Under the pieces are notes generated by a model. That model searched no databases. It saw only the letters and a list, made by a program, of their open reading frames with translations, and had not been told where the DNA came from. From NCBI GenBank assembly GCA_024742495.1, contig JANSYJ010000009.1:1-64000 (forward strand): a stretch of 64,000 bases of DNA, written 5' to 3'. The DNA comes from Bacteroidota bacterium (lineage in GTDB: Bacteria; Bacteroidota; Bacteroidia; Flavobacteriales; Schleiferiaceae). The number at the start of each line of letters is the position of its first letter. Positions within the stretch are counted from its first letter, which is position 1. A program made the translations under genes and the position numbers. Shown one piece after another: positions 29,089 through 39,083 of this stretch.

Positions 29089-30463
29089 TATGACCTAGCT
29101 GTGGTTTTGGCAATTTAATAGCATAGCTAAATAAGCCGCCTATTATTAAAAACAAGCCTGCTAAACGTATAACATTAATTGGGTTCTCACCAAGTAGGCT
29201 GTACAAAAACGTCTGCATGGAGAAGATCTGAATCATCATTGGAATTACAATGAACATATTAAAGATACCCATGTAAATCCCCGTTTTATTGTCAGGCAAA
29301 CAGGAGGACAACATTTTATAAGGAAGGGCCATCATAGAAGCCCAAGCTAATCCCAATCCAAAGGATAATATATAGAGCTGACTAATAACCAACTCTGAAT
29401 CCATAAATGGAACAGGGAGAGTAAGTATTGCTTTGGAATCTGACAAATACGGCATTAGTAAAAGTCCAGCACCTCCGATGCTTAAACTTATGAAATGAGC
29501 GGTTCTAACCCCCAGTTTATTGGCAATTGGCACCAGTAGAAATGCCACCGAAAAGCAGACAATATTATATGCTCCATTAACACTTCCGGTTAGAACTTGA
29601 GCTTTTGCGAAGAAATCACTACTCGCATCTTGGGTGCCATAAAGGGATTCGGATAGGGCTAAAGTTATGTACTGCCAATAACAGAACATTGCAAACCAAG
29701 TAAACAGCTGTACCGGTGCCAGTTGCTTCATCGCAGTTGGCATTTCCTTAAATGCAAGCACAATTTCCTGCCAAGTTCTACTAATTATAGAGCCCTCCTT
29801 TTTTCGAAGTTCCATTTCTTTTAACTGCTCTGGACTTGGTGGCGATTCTTTAGTTGTAAAAACACTAATAAGTACCGAAACAATGGATGCCACTGCGCCT
29901 ATTCCAAAGGCCCAGTAGGTGAAAACAGGAATACCGTTGGCACTCTTATCACTTAGGCTTAAAAAGCCAAGGCCCACAAGGATAACCGGAGCAAAATTAG
30001 CTAAGGTGGTTCCTAAGCCGGTAAAAAAACTTTGCATTAAAAAACCCAATGAGTGCTGTTTTTTGGGCAAAATGTCAGTGATAAATGCTCGGTACGGCTC
30101 CATCGCGATATTGTTTGCCGCATCTAAAATCCAAAGCAAACCTGCCGCCATCCATACCGCACTGCTATAGGGCATTAACAAAAGGGCAAAACTTGCTATA
30201 ATCGCACCAGCTAAAAAATAGGGCTTTCGTCTTCCAAATCTTCTAGACCAGGTATTATCGCTTAAAGAACCGATAACGGGCTGCACCACCAGTCCGGTAA
30301 TTGGTCCCGCCAGCCAAAGCACAGCCAAATTTTCGGGATCTGCCCCTAAATAGCTGTAAATAGCACTCATATTGCTTTGCTGAAGACCGAAACTAAATTG
30401 GATTCCAAAGAAGCCAAAATTCATGTTCCATATCTGCCAAAAGCCAAATTTTCTGCCCTGCAT
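29081..30463 (-). CDS. scrT: MFS sucrose transporter, SLC45/GPH-like
   Basis: NMNFGFFGIQFSFGLQQSNMSAIYSYLGA..LAGPITGLVVQPVIGSLSDNTWSRRFGRRKPY. Confidence 0.88.
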   Translation of the reverse strand: MQGRKFGFWQIWNMNFGFFGIQFSFGLQQSNMSAIYSYLGADPENLAVLWLAGPITGLVVQPVIGSLSDNTWSRRFGRRKPYFLAGAIIASFALLLMPYSSAVWMAAGLLWILDAANNIAMEPYRAFITDILPKKQHSLGFLMQSFFTGLGTTLANFAPVILVGLGFLSLSDKSANGIPVFTYWAFGIGAVASIVSVLISVFTTKESPPSPEQLKEMELRKKEGSIISRTWQEIVLAFKEMPTAMKQLAPVQLFTWFAMFCYWQYITLALSESLYGTQDASSDFFAKAQVLTGSVNGAYNIVCFSVAFLLVPIANKLGVRTAHFISLSIGGAGLLLMPYLSDSKAILTLPVPFMDSELVISQLYILSFGLGLAWASMMALPYKMLSSCLPDNKTGIYMGIFNMFIVIPMMIQIFSMQTFLYSLLGENPINVIRLAGLFLIIGGLFSYAIKLPKPQLGHND

Positions 30464-30477
30464 AGTTTTTCCTGCTA

Positions 30478-31935
30478 TTAAAGACTTAGTCTTTTTTCTG
30501 AACCTTTATTCCTTGTTACTATAGCCCATTCACTTTTGGCTAAATCAAAACTTAAAATGGCTTCATCTTCGCCATTCACCCAGGTCATTTCCAATTGGTG
30601 AGCACCTGTATTCTTGAAACTAAAAACTCCATTAAAAGCTGGGTTTTCGTTCCTGAAACGGATTAATTTATTGAACTTCCTTACCATGGAACTTTGAGCG
30701 TATTGCTCTACTTCATCCCATGCTACATAAGATCTATTAATGTCTCTCCCTACTTTATTCTCACTTAGAAGGGCCATATCATTTTCGAGCCCCAGCCAGC
30801 CCACATAATATACTTGTGGGATTCCGGGACAAAAGAATTGAATCGCTCGCGCCAGCAGGTATTTGTTTTCATCACGCGCTAAAGCATCATAGTAAGTGGA
30901 GTTAACCTGGTAGATGTCCAAATTAGAAGCCTGTTCTCCCGTGGCCTTGCGGCTGTTCCCTTTGGTGTTTTTGTGTATGCTTTCGATTAAAAAATCTATT
31001 TCACTATCTGAAAGCAAGCCCGGCAAATGATCGCTGGAGGCCAAATCCATAACACCAATACCATCATGGGTATCGAGCACTGTTACGCAGTTTTCTGGCC
31101 TTATCTCCAACCACTTAACAAAGGGCATGAGATCTCCTTTTTCTATGGAGTATAGTAAAAGTGGTGGTAGAGCAAAGTCATAAACACGATCGGTATGTTT
31201 TGCAATATCGATTTGTGTTTGATAATGGCTATGAATTTCGGTTAACACCTCTATGCCTTTCTGATGAGCCATAGCCACCACCTTGTCGATAAACTCAAAA
31301 GTTTCGGCTAGCATAAAACAGGATGTTCCCGCAATTTTAATGGCATAACCAACAGCGTCTAGTCTAATAGACTTAATACCGTTATCGGCGAAAACATTTA
31401 AAATAGACTCTAAATAACTAATTCCGAGTTTACTTTGAACGTCTATATCGATTTGGTCTTGGCTAAAGGTGGTCCAGAACTCTTTAGACTCGCCGCTCTT
31501 AAAATCATAGGTCGTGAAAGGTGGGCTTGGACGTGGTCTGAAAATCTTGGCCAGATCCTCAGCCTTAGCATTTTCACCAAACACCTTATCCTTGGTCACA
31601 AATAAATCAAAGTATTCTGACGATTCACCTTTTTGCAAAACATCTTGAAATTCCAATGAAGCATTGGAGATGTGATTCACAATGATGTCTGCCATAAGTT
31701 CATACTCAGAGGCCATTGATTTGATAGCCTGCCAGTCGCCAATTCGCTTGTCGACTACCCTATTATCTATAGGATCATAACCTGCATCAGCGCCATCAAT
31801 TGGGTAATAAAATGGCAAAAGGTGAATACCCGCAAAAAGTCCTGGGAAAGACTTTCTTAAACGAGAATAAAGAGTTGATACATCCCCTTTTCCTAGTCGA
31901 TCTGCATAGGTGACTAAATGAACCTTATTAACCAT
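30478..31935 (-). CDS. scrP: Sucrose phosphorylase (GH13)
   Basis: GIHLLPFYYPIDGADAGYDPIDNRVVD; SIRLDAVGYAIKIAGTSCFM; VLDTHDGIGVMDL. Confidence 0.92.
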   Translation of the reverse strand: MVNKVHLVTYADRLGKGDVSTLYSRLRKSFPGLFAGIHLLPFYYPIDGADAGYDPIDNRVVDKRIGDWQAIKSMASEYELMADIIVNHISNASLEFQDVLQKGESSEYFDLFVTKDKVFGENAKAEDLAKIFRPRPSPPFTTYDFKSGESKEFWTTFSQDQIDIDVQSKLGISYLESILNVFADNGIKSIRLDAVGYAIKIAGTSCFMLAETFEFIDKVVAMAHQKGIEVLTEIHSHYQTQIDIAKHTDRVYDFALPPLLLYSIEKGDLMPFVKWLEIRPENCVTVLDTHDGIGVMDLASSDHLPGLLSDSEIDFLIESIHKNTKGNSRKATGEQASNLDIYQVNSTYYDALARDENKYLLARAIQFFCPGIPQVYYVGWLGLENDMALLSENKVGRDINRSYVAWDEVEQYAQSSMVRKFNKLIRFRNENPAFNGVFSFKNTGAHQLEMTWVNGEDEAILSFDLAKSEWAIVTRNKGSEKRLSL

Positions 31936-31995
31936 TAGAAGAATAATAAAAGCGGGCAGATCCTAGAACCTGCCCACTTCGGATTTAAACCAATA

Positions 31996-34671
31996 TTAAA
32001 ACTGATATCTCAAAGTACCTAGGATAGAGCTACCTGCAATAGACCTAGCACGAATGTAATTAGTTGCCCCTTCAACAATGCTTCCCTCTTCGGATTCAGT
32101 GATGCCGATAGCGTTAAAAAGGTTGTTGGCGTTTAGACCAATGCTCAAACCGTCGGAGATCTGAACCGATGCAAAAGCATTAGTAATAAGATATGCCGGC
32201 ATAACAAGTTGATTATCATCCTGAGCATAGCTCTGGCTTTGACCAATTAAACTTACACCAATAGCATGGCCTCCCTTGAAGGTATAGGAAGGGAGAAGAT
32301 TATAGCTTATTGCCGGCTGACGACGCGGTGCATTGCCAATATTAACCTGACCATCATTATCCACAATCTCGGCGTTCACGTACGTGGCAGCACCTCTCAG
32401 GCCAAAGCCTCCAAGCTGATAATTAAGCTCTAGCTCTAAACCCAATGATTGGTAGTCGTTGCTTAAAACTCGTTGAGTAGTTGCTTCTACACCCGCTTCC
32501 TCATTGGTACCTGCATAAAATGCGGTTAGGAAAAGACCACCATTTGTAAACTTCTGCTTGTAGCCAAGTTCGGCCTGAGCTAAAGCATTCTTAGGTGCAC
32601 CATTCTCCAAATAAGGACCTCCTTGATGCCAAGTTGCACGCTCACCATTACCCACATATCCTTGAGAATAACGAACAAAAACTGCTTTGTCATCAGCAAG
32701 TAAATAATTTAAACCGGCAGAATAGCTGGTGTAACCATAATTGTAATTAACCACTTTAGAATTGGCATTATCCACTCTAGAAACGCTTCGTTCTGTAGCT
32801 TCAATAGTACCGTTTCCGTTTACATCCATATCAGCAACTTGCTGGCTAGGCGTTACCAAACCCCAAACATTTGCTAGGTCGTAACGCACGCTTAAATCCA
32901 CATTCAATTTGCTGTTTACCTCGTATGCAACAGCAGCATAAGGCGCATTAACCTGGTAATTTGTATTGTACTTTCCAGTACAACAGTTTCCCCATAAAGG
33001 CACTCCATAAGCTAATAAACCATCATCTGTTATTTCAGCACCGTTAACACTTACATTCACTAAATCTGCATCTTGGCCAACTTCCATTAGGTATGAATTC
33101 CACAACCAAGACATTTCAATTTTCTGATAAGCGGTAAAATATCCTAGGTTAACGGTTAAGTTTCCAATTTCCTTGCTAAGAGATGTGTTACTCATAAAGT
33201 TATTGAAGTTTTCGAGTTCTACATCAAAAACATGGATGCGCTGCAATAAATCATTGGAATTATTGAAGGCATTTCCAGTAGAGTTATAATTTAGGTTATA
33301 AGGAAGAGCTGAACCGTTTGCCGCCGTATCGCCATTTGCGATAAGAATAGACTCTGCAATGGCAGATGAATTATTTACTTGAGCGGTGAAAGGGGCCACA
33401 AAGCGTCCTCCGTTAAAGGACATTCTGGAATTAGATTTAACCACCCAATCATTAGCTAAATCGAATTGCAACATTGCCCCAACAGAATTGCTGCGAGTAT
33501 GAATTCCATCTGTCATAGAAACATTTCTGAAATTCCCGTCTGGACCTAAACCAAAATTTTGTTGGAAAAATGGAGACTGTAATCCATTGTTTACAGCACT
33601 AAAACCGTCTACCGACTCCCAGGTTGGATCTGCATTTGTACCTGTAACTTTTATGGGCATAGGCATATATGCAGCGGTACGATCATTCAAAGATTTGAAA
33701 TAAACACGCGCGAAACCTTTGTCGAAATAACGGGTTAAATTGGCTTTAATCTGGCCACCATTATTCACTAAATGTCCAGCTCTGCGAGGACCTTCACCTT
33801 GTCTTACGAAACCACCAATGTGGAATGTTGTTTTATCATCGATGGGAGCTCCATATTCGAAGTCGGTTCTAAAAGAATTGTAATTAAGGCCAAATGATGT
33901 ACTCACGCTTCCACCTGCTACGGCGCCGGTTTTAGAAATAAAGTTGATAATACCTGCCGGGCCATTGCTGGTTAAGGTCGCGGCGCTACCACCTCTAATA
34001 GCCTCCACTCTTTGAATTGTTTGATCTGCACGGATGTATTGATCTTGAGTAGAAAAAGCTATATCTCCATAAAGCAACACCGGTAAACCGTCTTCTTGCA
34101 GCTGCAAATAGCGAGATCCTCCAGAAGAAATAGGCACACCACGAACAGAAATATTTGTGTTACCGTCCCCCGCTGAAGCTTCTGACTTAATACCGGGAAT
34201 GGTTCTGAAAATTTCCGCAGTGGTTCTTGGCGCACTTTGGTTAATTGTTTTGGGATCTAGTGTACTGATGGATACACTGGACTCCAATTTTGACTTTGGA
34301 TTTACCACACCAGTAACTACCACTTCATCAAGCCCCATGGCGTCTGGTGATAAAGAAAAGTTCAAGCTTAAGTTACCAGCACCAAGCTTAACCTCCTTAA
34401 CAATTGTTTTGTAACCGATAAATGAAACTTCCAGTTTCCGTGTACCTTCTAAACTCGTTTCTAAGCTGTACATGCCATCATAATCAGAACTTGTACCTTC
34501 TGCCGTACCTTGAATTAAAACAGCCACCCCTGGAAGAGCTTCGCCATTTTCATCAGTAATTTTACCCGAAATAAGAGATTGTGCACTTAAACCAGTGCCG
34601 CATAATGTAATGGCGAGTACAAAGAAAACCCATCGAAATAATGCCAAATTACCTTTTGAAAGTGTAACCAT
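31996..34671 (-). CDS. TonB-dependent receptor with N-terminal carboxypeptidase-like domain (sucrose uptake)
   Basis: SGKITDENGEALPGVAVLIQGT; plug region IRGGSAATLTSNGPAGIINFISK; C-terminal LGTLRYQF. Confidence 0.93.
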   Translation of the reverse strand: MVTLSKGNLALFRWVFFVLAITLCGTGLSAQSLISGKITDENGEALPGVAVLIQGTAEGTSSDYDGMYSLETSLEGTRKLEVSFIGYKTIVKEVKLGAGNLSLNFSLSPDAMGLDEVVVTGVVNPKSKLESSVSISTLDPKTINQSAPRTTAEIFRTIPGIKSEASAGDGNTNISVRGVPISSGGSRYLQLQEDGLPVLLYGDIAFSTQDQYIRADQTIQRVEAIRGGSAATLTSNGPAGIINFISKTGAVAGGSVSTSFGLNYNSFRTDFEYGAPIDDKTTFHIGGFVRQGEGPRRAGHLVNNGGQIKANLTRYFDKGFARVYFKSLNDRTAAYMPMPIKVTGTNADPTWESVDGFSAVNNGLQSPFFQQNFGLGPDGNFRNVSMTDGIHTRSNSVGAMLQFDLANDWVVKSNSRMSFNGGRFVAPFTAQVNNSSAIAESILIANGDTAANGSALPYNLNYNSTGNAFNNSNDLLQRIHVFDVELENFNNFMSNTSLSKEIGNLTVNLGYFTAYQKIEMSWLWNSYLMEVGQDADLVNVSVNGAEITDDGLLAYGVPLWGNCCTGKYNTNYQVNAPYAAVAYEVNSKLNVDLSVRYDLANVWGLVTPSQQVADMDVNGNGTIEATERSVSRVDNANSKVVNYNYGYTSYSAGLNYLLADDKAVFVRYSQGYVGNGERATWHQGGPYLENGAPKNALAQAELGYKQKFTNGGLFLTAFYAGTNEEAGVEATTQRVLSNDYQSLGLELELNYQLGGFGLRGAATYVNAEIVDNDGQVNIGNAPRRQPAISYNLLPSYTFKGGHAIGVSLIGQSQSYAQDDNQLVMPAYLITNAFASVQISDGLSIGLNANNLFNAIGITESEEGSIVEGATNYIRARSIAGSSILGTLRYQF

Positions 34672-34832
34672 AACGTATCGTTTAAATTGATTGAAATATT
34701 AAGCTCCTTATCGCACCCCAAAACCATTAACCTAAAATTCAATAGGTTACTGATGATATTATCGATCTAGAGCATTGAAAAACCAAATGTATCTTTTTCA
34801 GCAATTGTTCAATACACACTTTATTTCAGTAC

Positions 34833-34866
34833 TTTCCGAAAACGTTAACGTTACCGTTTTCGGAAA
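34833..34866. promoter_or_regulatory. LacI-family operator-like inverted repeat TTTCCGAAAACGttaacgttacCGTTTTCGGAAA
   Basis: 12-bp perfect arms, AACGTTAACGTT core, in the divergent scrR/TonB-receptor promoter region. Confidence 0.75.
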
Positions 34867-34913
34867 AAAAATAGGTTGTATTTATAGTCGTTCTAAATAG
34901 TAATCATTGGAAA

Positions 34914-35945
34914 ATGAGTAAAAAAAAGAGGATTACGCAAAAGATGATAGCCCAGGAGCTAGGCCTAACGGTAACCACCGTATCGAAGGCCTTAAAGGAT
35001 TATCCTGACCTTAATGCTAACACTAAAAAAAAGATTCAAGACCTTGCACGTAAATGGCACTATATACCTGATTCTCATTCACTAGCCTTAAGAAATCAAC
35101 AAACCCAAACCATTGGGCTTATTGTACCGGAAATAGTTCACTTCTTCTTCTCGAATGTTATAAAAGGGATCCTTCATAGCGCAGAAGAAAAAGGCTATCA
35201 ACTTATCATTACCGTATCCAGAAATGATCGCAAGTTAGAGGAGCGGCAGCTGGAATTACTATATACCCAGCAAGTGGACGGGGTATTGATTTCGATATCC
35301 AACGAAACCATGGACTCCAATCACTTTCAATTACTTAAAAATCAAGGAGTACCTATTGTAATGTTCGATAAAGTACTTCAGGATTTTGAATGTAAAAAGG
35401 TATTAATTGATGACTTTAAAGGCGGAGAAATGGCCACCCAACACCTAATTGATCGCGGCTGCCAAAGGATTGCGCATATCCGCGGTCCTTTGGCCCCGAG
35501 TAATGCGATTGGTCGATATCAAGGTTATTTGCAGGCCTTAGCTAAAAACAACTTACCCATTAAGGAGGAGTTTGTTAAAGTGTGTTCGCAAGTAAATTAC
35601 GACGAAGGCTATTCTTTCGCGCAGGAGCTTCTGCAAATGCCCAATCCGCCCGATGGAATATTCGCCATTACCGACCAAGTTGGTGTAGGCGCCTTACGCG
35701 CCGCTCAAGATTTAGGGGTAAAAGTCCCCGAGGATCTAAAAATCATTGGTTTCAGTAATTCTCAAATTGGACAAGTTTCCAATCCACCGCTCAGCACCAT
35801 TCATCAACCGGGCTATGAAATTGGTAAAACTGCGGCGCGGCTTCTGATAGATGAAATTAGTTTGGCTGAAAATTCTCCACAAATGGACAACCTAACCGAG
35901 AACTATATCTTGTCCACAAAATTAATTTCCCGGGCTAGCACCTAG
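34914..35945 (+). CDS. scrR: LacI-family transcriptional regulator
   Basis: ITQKMIAQELGLTVTTVSKALKDYPDLNANTKKKI HTH; periplasmic-binding-like effector domain. Confidence 0.93.
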   Translation: MSKKKRITQKMIAQELGLTVTTVSKALKDYPDLNANTKKKIQDLARKWHYIPDSHSLALRNQQTQTIGLIVPEIVHFFFSNVIKGILHSAEEKGYQLIITVSRNDRKLEERQLELLYTQQVDGVLISISNETMDSNHFQLLKNQGVPIVMFDKVLQDFECKKVLIDDFKGGEMATQHLIDRGCQRIAHIRGPLAPSNAIGRYQGYLQALAKNNLPIKEEFVKVCSQVNYDEGYSFAQELLQMPNPPDGIFAITDQVGVGALRAAQDLGVKVPEDLKIIGFSNSQIGQVSNPPLSTIHQPGYEIGKTAARLLIDEISLAENSPQMDNLTENYILSTKLISRAST

Positions 35946-37289
35946 CGCCACCTCATCTTCCACCGACTCCAAGGACTTCCCCTTGGTTTCGGGCATCATA
36001 AAATGCGTGAATAGTAATTGTAGGACCATAAAGCCGGCAAAAAAGGCAAAAATGATCCAGGCAGCGATGCTTTCAATGAGCACCTCCCCTACTAAAGTGA
36101 TTAGTGCGGCCAGCACCCAATGCACACTTACTCCAAAAGACTGCCCTTTGGCCCGCACCGCATTGGGGAATATTTCGGCGATAAATACCCAAATTACCGC
36201 CCCTTGCCCAATGGCATGACCAGCAATAAAAACCAAAATAAATACCAAGCTAAATGTTGGGGAGGCATCGCTGTAAAAGCCATAGGCAATCATACTTAAG
36301 CCGATGACATAGGCAAAGGAACCAATATACATAAGGGTTCTTCGGCCACTGCGATCAATTAGACTTAAACCAATCATGGTAAAAATGAGATTTACCGCGC
36401 CAATGGAAACGGAACTCAAAAGCGAGTCGCTGCTGGCAAAGCCCGATTTCTCTAAAATAACTGGGGCATAGTAAAGCACGAAATTAATACCCGAAAGCTG
36501 ATTAAAGAAAGCGATGAAAAAGGCCAAGGCTAAGGGCCTATAATACTTCTTTTGCCAAAGCACTTCCTTGGCGAGGCTGCTCGAATCGGAATGGCTGCGA
36601 ATATCAGCCAAAGTTGACTCCACCTGCGCTGTATCGCCCAACATCAGTTTTAGGATAGCTTTGGCTTCATCAATTCGTCCTTTTAAAACTAGCCAGCGCG
36701 GTGAATGGGGTACACCCAAAACTAAGAGTAGATATATAAATGCCGGAATGGCTTCTACTCCCAGCATATAGCGCCAATCGTTTGCACCGCCAAAACCCTG
36801 TAAAAGGTAATTGGAGATAAAGGCGAGTAAAATACCCAAGACTAAGTTAAACTGATAAAGGGCAACCAGTTTACCACGGTTTCGAGCCGATGAAATTTCT
36901 GAGAGGTAGGCCGGTGCAGCCACCGATGAGGCGCCAACTCCCAAGCCACCTATAAACCTGAAAAAGCTAAAGCTATAAGGATCTGGCGCTAAAGCCGAGC
37001 CTAAGGCCGAAGCAAAATAAAGCACCCCGATCCAAATTAAAGTTTTCTTTCGGCCCCATTTGTCGGTGGGAATGCCTCCAAATATTGCGCCTAAAACTGT
37101 TCCCCATAAGGCCATGCTCATGATAAAGAAACCGTGAAACCATGAGCTCGTTTCCCATATTTCCTTTATCGGCTCATTTGCTCCTGAAATAACAACGGTG
37201 TCAAAGCCAAATAAAAATCCGGCTAGCGCTACGCTTAGGGCCGCAAGTAGGGTGTATCGTTTATCCACACTAAAAGTATTAATCTGCAA
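35922..37289 (-). CDS. Sugar porter MFS (XylE/GLUT-like)
   Basis: GFLFGFDTVVISGA; DKWGRKKT; RFIGGLGVGASSVAAPAYLSEIS; PETKGKSLE. Confidence 0.95.
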   Translation of the reverse strand: MQINTFSVDKRYTLLAALSVALAGFLFGFDTVVISGANEPIKEIWETSSWFHGFFIMSMALWGTVLGAIFGGIPTDKWGRKKTLIWIGVLYFASALGSALAPDPYSFSFFRFIGGLGVGASSVAAPAYLSEISSARNRGKLVALYQFNLVLGILLAFISNYLLQGFGGANDWRYMLGVEAIPAFIYLLLVLGVPHSPRWLVLKGRIDEAKAILKLMLGDTAQVESTLADIRSHSDSSSLAKEVLWQKKYYRPLALAFFIAFFNQLSGINFVLYYAPVILEKSGFASSDSLLSSVSIGAVNLIFTMIGLSLIDRSGRRTLMYIGSFAYVIGLSMIAYGFYSDASPTFSLVFILVFIAGHAIGQGAVIWVFIAEIFPNAVRAKGQSFGVSVHWVLAALITLVGEVLIESIAAWIIFAFFAGFMVLQLLFTHFMMPETKGKSLESVEDEVALGASPGN

Positions 37290-37303
37290 AATGCTGCCCG
37301 AAG

Positions 37304-37930
37304 CTATTGAATTTTTCGCCAGTCTCCCCTGCGCAGCAAATAGCCTTTATCGGCCCACCTCAGCATTGGAAGGTCGCCCCGACTGTCGCCATAAGCGTGA
37401 ATTTCGGAATAAAGTGAACGGTCAAAAACGCGAATGTTTAAGCGACGTACCTTTTCGTCGCCATAGCAGTTTGGGCTTGCAAAACGACCGCTTAGCTTAC
37501 CGTCCACTTCCTCTAATTCAGTGGCCAGAAAATCAAATCCAAAATTACGTCCCGCGAAAGCGGAAATAATGGGCGCGAAATTGGCAGACACAATTAAAAA
37601 GTCGGCCTTTTCCTTCTGATAATTGCTAAATACATCAACTATGGCGGGATTGATTTCTGTGCCATGGTGATACCAAAAATCTTCCACCCGACTTCGGAAA
37701 TGGCTGCTCGACTCGCCTTTGAATAATGCCCTGAAAATCTTCTCCTTGGCCTTATCATTACTCATCAGCTTTAGCTTATGCCCTAAAAAATAGGGAATGG
37801 CGAATAACAAGCGAATTAAAAATTGATACTCCAGCAATCTAAAGATGATGAAGTCTCTAAAAATATCACCCTCGACCAAGGTGCCATCAAAATCGAGCAA
37901 TACCAATTTTGCTTTTTTACTCTCCGGCAT
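37304..37930 (-). CDS. HAD-superfamily phosphatase (HAD-IB-like)
   Basis: LVLLDFDGTLVEGD; YGDSRGDLPML. Confidence 0.9.
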   Translation of the reverse strand: MPESKKAKLVLLDFDGTLVEGDIFRDFIIFRLLEYQFLIRLLFAIPYFLGHKLKLMSNDKAKEKIFRALFKGESSSHFRSRVEDFWYHHGTEINPAIVDVFSNYQKEKADFLIVSANFAPIISAFAGRNFGFDFLATELEEVDGKLSGRFASPNCYGDEKVRRLNIRVFDRSLYSEIHAYGDSRGDLPMLRWADKGYLLRRGDWRKIQ

Positions 37931-39083
37931 ATTTAGGCAATTGGAAATTGATGATCTGCTTAAGTTCTTGCCATAATGCCGGTTCGATTAGGGTATCGCC
38001 CAACCAATAGCCGAAAGGAGCCAAGGCGAAAATTAGCAAAGCCATGAAATACCAAGTATAACTGAAATTAAAAGCCAAAGCCCGAGCTATAAATTTTGGT
38101 AATAAAAACTTAAAACTGCTCAAGGCTTTATCGGCTCTATTCAAAAGGCCGCTCTGCGAAAGCAGGAGGTAAAAGAAAAATAGCAAGTAAAAATAACGCC
38201 CGTAGTCGATGGTGAGCAGGAAGAGCAAAATGTTGATTGCCACAAAATAGTAAATGCTTATTCCGGCCGCGCCAAAGCGTTTGAGAGTGAGGGTCACTAA
38301 AACGAAAAAGGCCAATAAGCCCGGAATGGCGTAGAGGCTTTGGACCTTGCCAAGAATTACAGAGGCATGCAACTTTAGGGTTGCCCCTAAACCTTTACCG
38401 GCAAAAGTGTAGAGGAAATGATCTTCTAATCCGCTAATGCCATATTGGGGCCAAAAGCTTTTCTCGGGTATTAAGTTAAGCTCGCTCTTTAAGAGTACAA
38501 CTGCACCAAAACTGGCTGTTATTAGCAGCAGATAGCTCATTGGCAAAGGGCGCTTCTCCTTCCAAACGCGCAAGGCTAAATCCCAAATAAATGGAAAGTA
38601 TAAAAGCAAGGAGAGCTCATGCACAAAAGCGGTGATGGCCAAGAATACATAAAAGAGGAAGTCAAATTTTCTTCGGAGAAAAAAGTAGATGGCAGGCAGC
38701 AGCAAAAACATTTCGCGATCCAAGCCTGGCATTAAAAAAAAGCCGCTTAGGAGAATTAAAATGACTTCCGAAATTTTGAAGGATTGCAGCAGCTTAGGGA
38801 AGATATAAGCGTACAGAAAAACGAAGAAAGCGAGTAGAAAAATGCTGTAGAGCAAAACCGCATCTAGTCCCCAAGATTGGATGAGAATAAGTTTCTCCCC
38901 GATTAAACCACGGCGTATCTGTCCGCCGCTAAAGCTGAAGAAGTTATCGGAGCGAAAGGCAAAGGGCAAATCATATCCCATCCATGGAGCCAATAAGGTG
39001 CGCGCTTGACGCCAGAGCACCAGACAAAAGACCAAGAAGTAAGTCCATTTTAAGGCTGGTGGATGTTCCGAAAATTTAAACAT
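37917..39083 (-). CDS. Polytopic membrane protein of unknown function
   Basis: Multiple TM helices; overlaps both neighbours in an operon. Confidence 0.7.
   Translation of the reverse strand: MFKFSEHPPALKWTYFLVFCLVLWRQARTLLAPWMGYDLPFAFRSDNFFSFSGGQIRRGLIGEKLILIQSWGLDAVLLYSIFLLAFFVFLYAYIFPKLLQSFKISEVILILLSGFFLMPGLDREMFLLLPAIYFFLRRKFDFLFYVFLAITAFVHELSLLLYFPFIWDLALRVWKEKRPLPMSYLLLITASFGAVVLLKSELNLIPEKSFWPQYGISGLEDHFLYTFAGKGLGATLKLHASVILGKVQSLYAIPGLLAFFVLVTLTLKRFGAAGISIYYFVAINILLFLLTIDYGRYFYLLFFFYLLLSQSGLLNRADKALSSFKFLLPKFIARALAFNFSYTWYFMALLIFALAPFGYWLGDTLIEPALWQELKQIINFQLPKYAGE

Noticed and set aside
28026-35920. Integrase, transposase or IS ends responsible for the scr island
   Set aside because: Read all frames supplied; none encodes a recombinase and no short terminal inverted repeats were seen, so no mobile-element feature was annotated.
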